From Acinetobacter sichuanensis (GTDB taxonomy: Bacteria; Pseudomonadota; Gammaproteobacteria; Pseudomonadales; Moraxellaceae): a DNA stretch of 64,000 nucleotides. Every line of letters begins with the position of its first letter. Positions within the stretch are counted from its first letter, which is position 1. This document shows, in pieces, positions 19,290 to 26,923 of this stretch. The notes under the pieces are model-generated. The model saw only the letters and a program-made list of their open reading frames with translations. It made no database searches and was not told where the DNA came from. The stretch is taken from the NCBI RefSeq assembly GCF_003024515.2, contig NZ_PYIX02000011.1, forward strand, positions 1-64,000, given 5' to 3'. The translations under genes were made by a program, and so were the position numbers.

Positions 19290-19306
19290 AGTTCCTTTTT
19301 AGAACT
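19290..19306 (-). promoter_or_regulatory. HxlR-type operator in the left-arm promoter
   Basis: AGTTC-CTTTTTA-GAACT, a dyad with 5-bp arms. It sits just upstream of a minus-strand -10 TATAAT (19282-19287), filling the promoter spacer of the PF10118 copy 1 gene. The same 17 bases recur at 20046 and, as the exact reverse complement, at 19322. Confidence 0.72.
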
Positions 19307-19321
19307 AACACAAGCCTATCA

Positions 19322-19338
19322 AGTTCTAAAAAGGAACT
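19322..19338 (-). promoter_or_regulatory. Second copy of the 17-bp operator, inverted
   Basis: AGTTCTAAAAAGGAACT is the exact reverse complement of the site at 19290-19306, 32 bp away (about three helical turns), so two dimers could bind on the same face of the DNA upstream of PF10118 copy 1. Confidence 0.7.
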
Positions 19339-19468
19339 CATATAGCCTCATAATCCTCATTTATATCTTTTCAGGTCATTCCATTCATAAAAACAGTATC
19401 GTTCAATCAGAATTGTCTATTAAACGATTCCAAATTCAATTAAACCAACACACCATCATTCAAAATTA

Positions 19469-19927
19469 TTATTTTTCATTTTCAGGAAATGGAATAAGCT
19501 GCATCTGCTTAGGGTCAATTTTTTCATGACAACAGTCACAAGTCATTTCAGGTCGAGTAAAATGACCACAATTTTTATGTTTATATTTTACTTCAGGAAA
19601 TTCTTGATTTTCATTTTGCCATAAATTACCCCAGCTACTGAATGCCAAAATAATGGGATATAATGCTAATCCTTTTTCAGTTAATTTATATTCATAACGC
19701 TTAGGTGCTTCATTATATAAAACTTTTTCAAATATATTATGTTCAACCAAGCGTTGGATTCGTTCAGTTAAAAGATGTCGAGTAATCCCAAGTTCACGTT
19801 GAAAATCATCAAATCGTTTGGTTGACATAAAAGCATTACGAATAATTAATAGTGTCCAGCGATCTCCAAGGATCGATAAGCTTCTTGCAATTGGGCATTG
19901 CAATTCTCCGAGTTCGTGCCATTTCAT
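19469..19927 (-). CDS. HxlR family winged-helix regulator
   Basis: A 152-residue HxlR protein. The HTH core is clear (CPIARSLSILGDRWTLLIIRNAF, FDDFQRELGITRHLLTERIQRL). The C-terminal tail has the Cys cluster CGHFTRPEMTCDCC, as in many family members, and could bind metal or sense thiol chemistry. The frame is open from a TTG at 19942 whose first codons are the ribosome binding site itself (GAGGAG), so the ATG at 19927 is the start. It lies between the two arms of the locus that share the 17-bp operator, and it is the obvious repressor of both. Confidence 0.88.
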   Translation of the reverse strand: MKWHELGELQCPIARSLSILGDRWTLLIIRNAFMSTKRFDDFQRELGITRHLLTERIQRLVEHNIFEKVLYNEAPKRYEYKLTEKGLALYPIILAFSSWGNLWQNENQEFPEVKYKHKNCGHFTRPEMTCDCCHEKIDPKQMQLIPFPENEK

Positions 19928-19965
19928 TCTATTTCTCCTCAAAAATTATCATAACAGGTACAGGA

Positions 19966-19982
19966 TTGTCATTTAAGGACAA
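19966..19982. promoter_or_regulatory. Possible autoregulatory dyad upstream of HxlR
   Basis: TTGTC-ATTTAAG-GACAA has the same 5-7-5 geometry as the three operators but a different arm sequence. It lies about 40 bp upstream of the HxlR start codon. A weak candidate site. Confidence 0.3.
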
Positions 19983-20008
19983 GTTTACTTTAAAGTTTCA
20001 ATATTAGA

Positions 20009-20062
20009 TTGACAATAGCCTCTATCATTGCCTATTTTAATTATAAGTTCCTTTTTAGAACT
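20009..20062 (+). promoter_or_regulatory. Promoter and operator of the right arm (PF10118 copy 2 operon)
   Basis: TTGACA (20009-20014) and TATTTT (20033-20038) are 18 bases apart. The third copy of AGTTC-CTTTTTA-GAACT lies at 20046-20062, over the expected transcription start, a classic repressor position. A good ribosome binding site (GGAGA) then precedes the ATG at 20087. Confidence 0.72.
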
Positions 20063-20086
20063 TACAATTTATAATGGAGATAGACT

Positions 20087-20947
20087 ATGTCCTCATCAAT
20101 TGCAAAAAAAGAAATAAAAAAAGCGCCTACTTCATTTCCTGTACGACGTATGGATTATGAATTTTTTGCAACACCTAAATACTGGTGCAACAATGATCCA
20201 GCTTTTACCCATTATTTTACAGGGTTATCGGCTTTATTTCCTGAGGGTGAGTCATACTTTGTTCGTTCTGTACGTGCATTAAGACCTCAAATTAAATCAA
20301 ACCCTGCACTTGATCGTGATATTGGAGCTTTTATTGGGCAAGAAGCGATGCATTCTAAAGAACATCATGCATTTCATGTCAGTGCCCAACAGTATGGTTT
20401 AGACCCTCAGTCATTGGAGAAAGCCACAGGCGTTATTCTCACGACTATAGAAAAAATATTCCCTAAAAAATGGAATTTACTGGTGACTGTTGGTCTGGAA
20501 CACTATACCGCTGTGCTTGTGGTAGAAATGATGGAGACAATTCACAATTTAATTTCAGATCAAACTATTAAAAATTTATGGTTATGGCACAGTATTGAAG
20601 AAACCGAACACAAAGCTGTTGCTTATGATATGTATGAACATTTATATGGTAAAGGTCTAGATGCCTATATCCCACGTGTTACTTTATTCACTTTTAGTAT
20701 GGTATTGGTTACGCTCTTTTCGAATGTATATCAATTTGTCCTCATGTCAAGAGATGGACAACTGTTGAACCTAAAATCGTGGTTAAAGTTCACTGCTTTT
20801 TCAGCATCAGAATATCGTAAAATTATTCCTAAATTAATGACTTATTATCGTAGAGACTTTCATCCTAACCAGACTGATGAAACCTTACTGGTTGCAGCAA
20901 CCAAAAAACGAATCAACCTCGATACAATCACTCGTAAACTCAACTAA
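20087..20947 (+). CDS. PF10118-type metal-dependent hydrolase (ferritin-like), copy 2
   Basis: A 286-residue paralogue of the gene at 18322, with the same E/H motifs: FIGQEAMHSKEHHAFH, VGLEHYTAVLVVEMME and WHSIEETEHKAVAYDMYEH. These suggest a helical di-metal centre. A hydrophobic helix (TLFTFSMVLVTLFSNVYQFVLM) follows. It is first in the plus-strand arm under the shared HxlR-type operator. Members of this family are uncharacterised, so any hydrolase or oxidase activity is inferred. The two paralogues flanking the regulator suggest related reactions or a heteromer. Confidence 0.8.
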   Translation: MSSSIAKKEIKKAPTSFPVRRMDYEFFATPKYWCNNDPAFTHYFTGLSALFPEGESYFVRSVRALRPQIKSNPALDRDIGAFIGQEAMHSKEHHAFHVSAQQYGLDPQSLEKATGVILTTIEKIFPKKWNLLVTVGLEHYTAVLVVEMMETIHNLISDQTIKNLWLWHSIEETEHKAVAYDMYEHLYGKGLDAYIPRVTLFTFSMVLVTLFSNVYQFVLMSRDGQLLNLKSWLKFTAFSASEYRKIIPKLMTYYRRDFHPNQTDETLLVAATKKRINLDTITRKLN

Positions 20948-21001
20948 AGCTCATTTTTTTTAATTAATCAAAAGTAAAATATTGATAAAAAGGATATTTA
21001 T

Positions 21002-21436
21002 ATGAACGTAAAAGACATGACAGGCTTGGAAATTATGCAAGCATTTAGTAAAGGACTTATTCCACCAGCAGGTATTGCACAAAGCATTCCTATGCAGCCA
21101 GAAGAAGTTGAATATGGTCGAATTGTATTTAGTGCAATCGCTGATGAACGTCATACCAACCCAATGGGCGGCGTGCATGGTGGTTTTGCAGCAACAGTAC
21201 TCGACTCAGTCACAGGCTGTGCGACACATACTCTGCTACAAGCAGGTGAAAGTTATGGAACAACTGACCTTTCGATCAAAATGTGCCGTCCTATGCCATT
21301 TAAGACGAAATTATTTGCAGAGGCAAAAGTGATCAATGCAGGAAAAAACTTAGTAATTACAGAAGGATATTTAAGAGATGAAGAAGGTAAGCTTTATGCT
21401 TATGCCACTGCAACGAATATGATTATTCGTCGTTAA
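21002..21436 (+). CDS. PaaI family hot-dog thioesterase
   Basis: A 144-residue hot-dog fold protein of the PaaI type. The signature HTNPMGGVHGGFAATVLDSVTG contains the usual HGG turn and Asp. These enzymes hydrolyse acyl-CoA or aryl-CoA thioesters and often rescue CoA in degradative pathways. AAGGA precedes the ATG, 55 bp after the PF10118 copy 2 gene, so the two are probably cotranscribed. Its presence suggests that the locus handles a CoA thioester. Confidence 0.85.
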   Translation: MNVKDMTGLEIMQAFSKGLIPPAGIAQSIPMQPEEVEYGRIVFSAIADERHTNPMGGVHGGFAATVLDSVTGCATHTLLQAGESYGTTDLSIKMCRPMPFKTKLFAEAKVINAGKNLVITEGYLRDEEGKLYAYATATNMIIRR

Positions 21437-21733
21437 TGTATTTTTTATTTGTTTAAGATTTATTTTTAGTTCAGTTCAATGAACAGCTAAATAAAATCTT
21501 TTCTTCATTTTTTTGATTTTTAAAATGACTTTGTGGATTTATTTACAAGACTGACATCATTATTTTTTTCTTTGATTGAAATGTAATTATGCCGAGTCAT
21601 TGATAAAACAAAATATCTAGCTTCACAGATTAAATAAAGGGTTTACGCGCTTGATCAGTAAACCCTATTTATAAGCCAATAATAGAAAATAGTTCTATAT
21701 CTATATAGCTCATTTTTTCAAACTGGAGTTTAT
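21437..21733 (+). terminator. Spacer with a hairpin (21638-21666), possible weak terminator
   Basis: The 297-bp gap between the thioesterase and the SRPBCC gene is non-coding. A perfect 9-bp stem AGGGTTTAC / GTAAACCCT lies at 21638-21666, followed only by ATTTATAA. It may separate the SRPBCC-GST-SDR genes as a second transcription unit or merely attenuate. Confidence 0.4.
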
Positions 21734-22219
21734 ATGTTTCAATTGAAGCCAATATATGACCACTCTTTTTTTGATACAGCACTCTATACGTGGTCTTTTG
21801 ATGTTGAACTTGCTGCAAGTGCAGATACGGTATGGGATGGCTTAACAACTCAAATCCCTCTTTCATGGTGTAAAAATATAAAAGGTCACTATATTTCTGC
21901 ACCACCCTATGGTGTAGAGACAAAAAGAATAGCAAAAATTGCAAATATTCTTAACTTAAAAGAAAACTTTTTTTATTGGAACAATGCTGAACGTAGACAT
22001 TCATTTTATGTTGAAACCATGAATGTGCCTTTTTTTGAATCCTTTGCAGAGGATTATCAAGTGACCGCCATAGAAGGTGGTTCTAGATTAAGATGGCGTT
22101 TTGCGATTGAACCAAGATCAGGTTTTAAGCAATTTGTTAAAGTGAATAATATTATTAATGAACTCATTTTTAAATCATTTATCAATGATACGAAGAAATA
22201 TTTTGGTGAAAAAAAATAA
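21734..22219 (+). CDS. SRPBCC (START/polyketide cyclase-like) family protein
   Basis: A 161-residue protein whose sequence fits the SRPBCC helix-grip fold: an N-terminal strand with WSFDVELAASADTVWDGL, central WRFAIEPRSGF, and a long C-terminal helix (NNIINELIFKSFINDTKKYF). Such proteins bind hydrophobic ligands in a deep cavity. GGAG lies about 6 bases before the ATG. It is followed after 38 bp by the GST gene. Ligand and role are unknown; it may carry a lipid or aromatic intermediate of this locus. Confidence 0.7.
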   Translation: MFQLKPIYDHSFFDTALYTWSFDVELAASADTVWDGLTTQIPLSWCKNIKGHYISAPPYGVETKRIAKIANILNLKENFFYWNNAERRHSFYVETMNVPFFESFAEDYQVTAIEGGSRLRWRFAIEPRSGFKQFVKVNNIINELIFKSFINDTKKYFGEKK

Positions 22220-22257
22220 GTCTAATTGTGAGTAAAATATTGATCAGGAAGCCAAAA

Positions 22258-22941
22258 ATGTCTAACTCAGTTGTATTGCACCAATGGGAAATTTCTCCTT
22301 TTTGCCAAAAAGTATCACGTATGCTGAAGTTTAAAGGAATTCCTTTTTCAACAATTAACTATAATGGAGTATTAGGTGCAAAAGCACCGATGCTAAGTAA
22401 AGTAGGTAAATTACCAGTCCTTGATATTCAAGGTCAACGTATTCAGGACAGTACACAAATCGCGCGATATTTAGATAGTGCTTTTCCTGATCTTCCTCTG
22501 CTCTATCCTCAAGATCCTCTTGAAAAAGCGTATGTAGAATTATGGGAAGACTGGGCAGACGAGCTTTTATATTTTTATGAAGTTCACTATCGTGTAAATG
22601 ATGCTCAAGCTTTTAAACTTGCTGTAGCAAAAGCCATAGAAGGGCGTCCCTATCATGAAACTCTACTTGTTAAACCATTACTCAAAACAACATTAACATT
22701 ACAACTCAAAATGCAAGGTTTGGGACGCATCCCTAATGGCACGATAGATGCAGAATTTATTCGACATCTTGAACGAATTGATATTGTGTTAGAGCAAACT
22801 GGTTGGCTTGTTGGAAAAAATAAAACGATCGCTGATATTGCCGTAGGCTCACAACTTTTAGAAATCGTGCGTACTCATCAAAGTTTTCGCACCGTTATCC
22901 TAAGCTACGCAAATATTTCACAATGGTTAGAAAAATTATGA
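22258..22941 (+). CDS. Glutathione S-transferase family protein
   Basis: A GST-like protein of 227 residues. The thioredoxin-fold N-terminus has HQWEISPFCQKVSRMLKFKG, the cis-Pro motif VGKLPVLD, and QDSTQIARYLD. The all-helical C-terminal half contains KTIADIAVGSQL. It may detoxify or isomerise an electrophilic intermediate. The frame opens at a GTG at 22228, but AGGAAG precedes the ATG at 22258, which is used. The stop overlaps the next start as ATGA, so translation is coupled to the SDR. Confidence 0.8.
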   Translation: MSNSVVLHQWEISPFCQKVSRMLKFKGIPFSTINYNGVLGAKAPMLSKVGKLPVLDIQGQRIQDSTQIARYLDSAFPDLPLLYPQDPLEKAYVELWEDWADELLYFYEVHYRVNDAQAFKLAVAKAIEGRPYHETLLVKPLLKTTLTLQLKMQGLGRIPNGTIDAEFIRHLERIDIVLEQTGWLVGKNKTIADIAVGSQLLEIVRTHQSFRTVILSYANISQWLEKL

Positions 22942-23690
22942 TACAAAATCAAGATTTAACTTTACCCAGTGTTGTTGTTTTTGGCGTTGGTGCTCAACGT
23001 GGAATTGGTGCTGCAGTATGCCGACGTTTTGCACAAGAAGGGCTAAAAGTTCATGTTGTAGGTCGTACAGCCACAAAAGTAGATCGGGTTACGACTGAAA
23101 TTATCAATCTGGGTGGGCAGGCAATTTCCCATTGCATCAATATCGAAAATCAAGCTGAAGTAAAAGCATTATTTGATAGCATTCATCAAGAGCGGGTCGA
23201 AGCCGTTATTCATAATGTTGGCGGAAATATTCCATCTATTTTCTTAAAAACCACAGCAGGTTTCTTTAATAAAATGTGGAAATCAACGTTCTCATCGGCT
23301 TATATTGTTTCACAATACAGTTTAAATGTTTTTCAACACCAGCAAAACGGCACACTCATTTTTACAGGTGCGAGCGCTTCTATGCGTGGTAAACCCTACT
23401 TTGCTGCCTTTACCATGGGCAAATCGGCACTGAGAAACTATGCTTTAAATCTAGCAAAAATCTACAAACCCCTGAATATTCATATTGCCCATGTTGTCAT
23501 TGACGGTATGGTAGATGGTGATCGAGTGAATCAGGCAGTTTTAGGTTTTGGCAGATTGTTACGCTTAACACGTGGAACGGGTGGTTTAAATATTGATGCT
23601 ATTGCTGAAAATTATTGGATGCTGTATCAGCAGAAAAAAGAATTATGGACACATGAGTTAGATTTACGTCCATATCAGGAGAAGTTTTAA
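22938..23690 (+). CDS. Short-chain dehydrogenase/reductase-like protein lacking the catalytic Tyr
   Basis: A 250-residue Rossmann-fold SDR. The cofactor motif VFGVGAQRGIGAAV and the HNVGG block are normal and a Ser is present (TGASASMRG). The YxxxK pair reads FTMGK: Phe replaces the catalytic Tyr, as in one known SDR subgroup. The start ATG at 22938 overlaps the GST stop (ATGA); an upstream in-frame ATG at 22923 lies inside GST. Activity as a normal alcohol dehydrogenase is doubtful. Confidence 0.78.
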   Translation: MIQNQDLTLPSVVVFGVGAQRGIGAAVCRRFAQEGLKVHVVGRTATKVDRVTTEIINLGGQAISHCINIENQAEVKALFDSIHQERVEAVIHNVGGNIPSIFLKTTAGFFNKMWKSTFSSAYIVSQYSLNVFQHQQNGTLIFTGASASMRGKPYFAAFTMGKSALRNYALNLAKIYKPLNIHIAHVVIDGMVDGDRVNQAVLGFGRLLRLTRGTGGLNIDAIAENYWMLYQQKKELWTHELDLRPYQEKF

Positions 23691-23691
23691 T

Positions 23692-24390
23692 ATGAAAAAT
23701 ACACGTTCAGGACTTCCTATTTTACGCTTATTCCATTCAAATCAGGCTAAATCAAATTGTATTTTTATTGTAGGTGACGATGCTGAAAACCTCAGTCAGT
23801 TATTTGCTCAGGAAAATACAACGCATCCATTTGCTAAGATTTATCAAATTGTCCATATCGAACAACAATATTCATTCAAAGCTATTTCATCTATATATCA
23901 TAATGTCATTACATTAAGCTTAGACTTATCTCATCCAACCGCTTTATATAAGTTATTACAATATATTGAAAACATTAAATATCATATTGAAATGTGTGTT
24001 TTTCTACCTTGTTTTAGCAACAGAACAGACACCATAGAAGCTTCAATCAAACAGCAAAATTTTCAATGGAAAAAAACGGGTTTAACCACCACTTTAATTG
24101 CACAGCATGTTATTCAACAGATGTTAAATAATCAAAAAGGTAGCCTTATCTTTTTAGATGCAGCACATACTGAAGAAAAATATGATCATTTATTAAGTCA
24201 AAGTTTGTCTGCAGCGAAGCGAGCATTATCACAATCTTTAGCGAGAGAGTTTCAGCCTACAGGCATTCATATCTGTTATAGCACACTAGAAGAATGGGAT
24301 CATTCAAATATCCAACAGATTGAATCCATTAAGAATATTTGCTTACACCTACATCATCAACCTTTATCTACTTGGACTTATGAATTATAG
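23692..24390 (+). CDS. Degenerate SDR-like protein
   Basis: A 232-residue protein that begins one base after the preceding SDR stop, behind a strong AGGAGA. Its C-terminal half aligns with the upstream SDR (GSLIFLDAA against GTLIFTGAS, then SLSAAKRALSQSLAREF). The N-terminal TGxxxGIG cofactor motif is absent (VGDDAENLSQLF) and the catalytic Tyr is Leu. It has no frameshift, so it looks like a conserved non-catalytic paralogue, perhaps the partner of the SDR before it, rather than a pseudogene. Function is unknown. Confidence 0.65.
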   Translation: MKNTRSGLPILRLFHSNQAKSNCIFIVGDDAENLSQLFAQENTTHPFAKIYQIVHIEQQYSFKAISSIYHNVITLSLDLSHPTALYKLLQYIENIKYHIEMCVFLPCFSNRTDTIEASIKQQNFQWKKTGLTTTLIAQHVIQQMLNNQKGSLIFLDAAHTEEKYDHLLSQSLSAAKRALSQSLAREFQPTGIHICYSTLEEWDHSNIQQIESIKNICLHLHHQPLSTWTYEL

Positions 24391-24465
24391 ACATCATCTA
24401 ATTCAAACTCACAGCACAGTGCTGTTATCAAGATCCTAAAACATAAATGCCCGAAGGATACAATT

Positions 24466-24819
24466 ATGTTAAAACAAATCGTAGCGTTATCATTTTCTTT
24501 AGTTATTACATCTCATCTTATGGCTCAAAGTACTGCGCCTCAAGCTCATTATGAAACTATTTTTATGGAAATAGCACCTCAAAAAAGAGTATGCCATGGC
24601 ATAGGTGTAACTGAGTGTTTGCAATATAAAAAATTTGTTTTTGATGAAAATGGTCAAAAAATTTATAAAAACAGTGCTTGGTATAATCTTTATACACCAA
24701 TAGAAGGTTATGAACACAATCCTACTCGACAAGCAACACTTCGAATAAAATCCTATTCAGTTAAAAATCCACCTGCGGATAGCTCAAGTGTACGTTATGT
24801 ACTAGAAAAACAGATTTAA
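24466..24819 (+). CDS. Small secreted DUF4377-type protein
   Basis: A 117-residue protein with a clear signal peptide (about residues 1-20, ending HLMAQ). The mature part has two cysteines (VCHGIGVTECLQYK) and the segment YTPIEGYEHNPTRQATLRIKS, followed by NPPADSSSVRYVLE, all typical of DUF4377. It is probably exported to the periplasm or is a lipid-free envelope protein. AAGGA precedes the ATG. It is 75 bp after the SDR-like gene, so it may be outside that operon. A long hairpin terminator follows at 24901. Confidence 0.75.
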   Translation: MLKQIVALSFSLVITSHLMAQSTAPQAHYETIFMEIAPQKRVCHGIGVTECLQYKKFVFDENGQKIYKNSAWYNLYTPIEGYEHNPTRQATLRIKSYSVKNPPADSSSVRYVLEKQI

Positions 24820-24900
24820 ACAGAGGTAATTAAATCAAAAAATCGCGCTTTTTATTTATTCGTACATCAAAACTGTAAGCAACAATATGAATGAGTAAAT

Positions 24901-24956
24901 GGACATCACTTCATTTTTTGGTCGAAAATTAAATGAAATGATGTCCTTTATTTTAC
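24901..24956 (+). terminator. Strong hairpin terminator after the DUF4377 gene
   Basis: A 16-bp stem (24901-24916 with 24931-24946, one mismatch) starts GGACATCA and ends TGATGTCC, and is followed by TTTATTTTACT. It separates the plus-strand locus from the convergent hip genes and may work in both directions. Confidence 0.7.
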
Positions 24957-25060
24957 TCTTAACATTTAGCATCATACATTTAGATTTTCACATATTTAAA
25001 ATAAACGAATTTTCATTGCTTCCTATTGTCTGCATATACTTTTAGAGCACAACCAAAATT

Positions 25061-25378
25061 TTAATCATGACAATTAGATGACTGAATAATTTTATGAATA
25101 ATATGCTCATGTGTAGGTACAAGACCCGTTTTTAAGCCAAGTGGTTTAAAAACCTTATCCAAAACGACCTGAGTCAATTGACCTTTATCTTGTTCAACAT
25201 CAGTTAAAGTACGCCGACTAATGCCCACCATTTCTGCATATTTTTCTTGCGATAATCCAAGTACATTTTTTCGTAAATAGCTCAGCAGTTGCCCCAATGT
25301 AATTTTACCGAATAAATATTGCGTATATAAATCAATAAGTAATTGTTGACGATCAACTGGCTGATTGTTCTTTTTCAT
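25061..25378 (-). CDS. XRE/HipB-like antitoxin and DNA-binding protein
   Basis: A 105-residue HTH_3 protein. The XRE core lies at about residues 40-85 (LGLSQEKYAEMVGISRRTLTDVEQDKG), followed by a short tail. HipB-type proteins bind and inhibit the HipA kinase and repress the operon. It is the second gene: its ATG at 25378 overlaps the hipA stop as ATGA, so it is translationally coupled. The upstream ATG at 25390 lies inside hipA and is less likely. Three operators lie upstream of hipA. Confidence 0.82.
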   Translation of the reverse strand: MKKNNQPVDRQQLLIDLYTQYLFGKITLGQLLSYLRKNVLGLSQEKYAEMVGISRRTLTDVEQDKGQLTQVVLDKVFKPLGLKTGLVPTHEHIIHKIIQSSNCHD

Positions 25379-26706
25379 AATAGCTCCCATCGTGTCAATT
25401 TGGCTTCAATAAAGTCATATCCTAGAACTGGCATATCTATAATGGTTTGGGGAACACCTTTGTTGATTAATTGCTGTTTAAGCCCTATAAGTTGCTGAGC
25501 CAATGTTTTTAAAGTATTTAAAGAAATATGTGGTTCGCACCAATGTGCAAGATTTTGTGTAATATCATCCCAACGATATTCTCCCCCTTCCTCATATGGA
25601 CTTCCCCATGTTGTTGACCTTGTGACAACTTCAGGATCAGCTTTCATTGGAGCAAAATCGTAAATTGGAGCAAGAAATATTTGTCCTGATTTTTTTAAGA
25701 ATGACGTATTACGACCATGATTATCTGAGTTACCAAAAATGATATTGAGTAGATCTCTTTGTAACCATTCACAAACAAACTTCGAAGCATCAAAGTTTTT
25801 ATTCACCGATTTTAATAAACGGCAAAGCGCATCTATCACCTCAAAATGATTCAAATGACTGCCTGATGCTTTATTCAATATAGAATAAACCGACTCAAGC
25901 CCGAGTCGATACCATTGTTGATTACGCCATTCTGTATCAAATCTTGGTAGCCATAACGATGGATATTTCTGACCTTCAATCAGTCTCATTTGAGAAGTTT
26001 CAATGCTTATAAATCCAAGTTCATTAAGAATATGATAAAAATGATACTCTGCCCTTAAAATGTCACAGTCTATTGCACTACGTTTATTTCGAGGAAATTT
26101 AACTAGATAATACTGATCTGGTTCATCAAAAGAATTTTGATAAGTATCAATCCAAACTTGTTGATTGCTTGACACTCGAATCAGTAGTTTTGGAGCCTCC
26201 CCCCCTGCACCTGTTGCACCGCCACTAATCGCACCCATTTGTTGTGCGTATTCAAGAAAATCAATATTCCGTTCTGTAACATCATCTATAGTAAATTTAC
26301 GTAAGTGTAATGTTGACTCTGCATGAATTGATGGCACTGATTCCTTAATTCTTAGATTTCCTACAGGCGCAATTGTGCCTTTTTCTAATAACGTAAAATC
26401 CTGTTCAGCAGGTGAAAGTTTTTGCAGACCTAAATATTGGACTAAATAACGTCGAGCAGCACCAGACGGGGCAATATCATCTAAAAAACCAAACCAAACT
26501 TTCGACTCATGTTGAATCATAATTTGCACAGGAAGTCCTACGCTACATGCGTATTCATCTGTCTTCTCTAGATGAGAAATGGCATATTCTAATTCATAGA
26601 CTAACTCGCACCCACTTGCAGCCCCTTTATGTGGATCTAATATCCTGAGTTCTGCGATATCTTGCCATTCTTGATCGAGAAGCGCCTGAATCGTTAATTT
26701 TTCCAT
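25375..26706 (-). CDS. HipA-like serine/threonine kinase toxin
   Basis: A HipA family protein of about 443 residues. It has a Gly-rich loop GGATGAGGEAPKLLI, the Lys-containing YLVKFPRNKRS, the catalytic loop IFGNSDNHGRNTSF, and the metal motif LAPIYDFAPM. HipA kinases phosphorylate aminoacyl-tRNA synthetases or other targets and arrest growth. The frame is open to a GTG at 26742, which would put operator 1 inside the gene; the ATG at 26706 lies just after that operator and is preferred, though it has no strong ribosome binding site. Gene order is toxin then antitoxin, opposite to E. coli hipBA. Confidence 0.82.
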   Translation of the reverse strand: MEKLTIQALLDQEWQDIAELRILDPHKGAASGCELVYELEYAISHLEKTDEYACSVGLPVQIMIQHESKVWFGFLDDIAPSGAARRYLVQYLGLQKLSPAEQDFTLLEKGTIAPVGNLRIKESVPSIHAESTLHLRKFTIDDVTERNIDFLEYAQQMGAISGGATGAGGEAPKLLIRVSSNQQVWIDTYQNSFDEPDQYYLVKFPRNKRSAIDCDILRAEYHFYHILNELGFISIETSQMRLIEGQKYPSLWLPRFDTEWRNQQWYRLGLESVYSILNKASGSHLNHFEVIDALCRLLKSVNKNFDASKFVCEWLQRDLLNIIFGNSDNHGRNTSFLKKSGQIFLAPIYDFAPMKADPEVVTRSTTWGSPYEEGGEYRWDDITQNLAHWCEPHISLNTLKTLAQQLIGLKQQLINKGVPQTIIDMPVLGYDFIEAKLTRWELL

Positions 26707-26714
26707 AGATAAAG

Positions 26715-26732
26715 TGAGCAAATATTTTCTCA
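26715..26732 (-). promoter_or_regulatory. hip operator O1
   Basis: TGAGCAAATATTTTCTCA, a near-perfect dyad, 8 bp upstream of the preferred hipA start. Identical to O3 and 41 bp from O2. Confidence 0.72.
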
Positions 26733-26755
26733 AAAATATCACAAACTCAATAAAA

Positions 26756-26773
26756 TGAGAATATATTTGCTCA
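26756..26773 (-). promoter_or_regulatory. hip operator O2 (inverted)
   Basis: TGAGAATATATTTGCTCA is the reverse complement of O1 with one change. It overlaps the expected start point of a minus-strand promoter (TTGCTC 26798-26803, 16-bp spacer, TATATT 26776-26781). Confidence 0.7.
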
Positions 26774-26796
26774 TTAATATAAACAATAAAATTAAA

Positions 26797-26814
26797 TGAG
26801 CAAATATTTTCTCA
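26797..26814 (-). promoter_or_regulatory. hip operator O3
   Basis: TGAGCAAATATTTTCTCA, identical to O1, starts exactly 41 bp after O2 and covers the likely -35 box. The three sites are therefore evenly spaced, about four helical turns apart. Confidence 0.72.
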
Positions 26815-26923
26815 AAAATATTTTTTATCATAAAAGTTGAGAATGTTTTTCGCTATTCTAAAGGGGCTATTTTAAGAAAATGATACATCTCTTTTCATTG
26901 TCTTATTGCATTAAATGCTTAGC

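Noticed and set aside
18258..19341. Upstream extension of the PF10118 copy 1 gene to 19341
   Set aside because: The extra 28 codons are made of two operator copies and the -10 box, so they are not translated.
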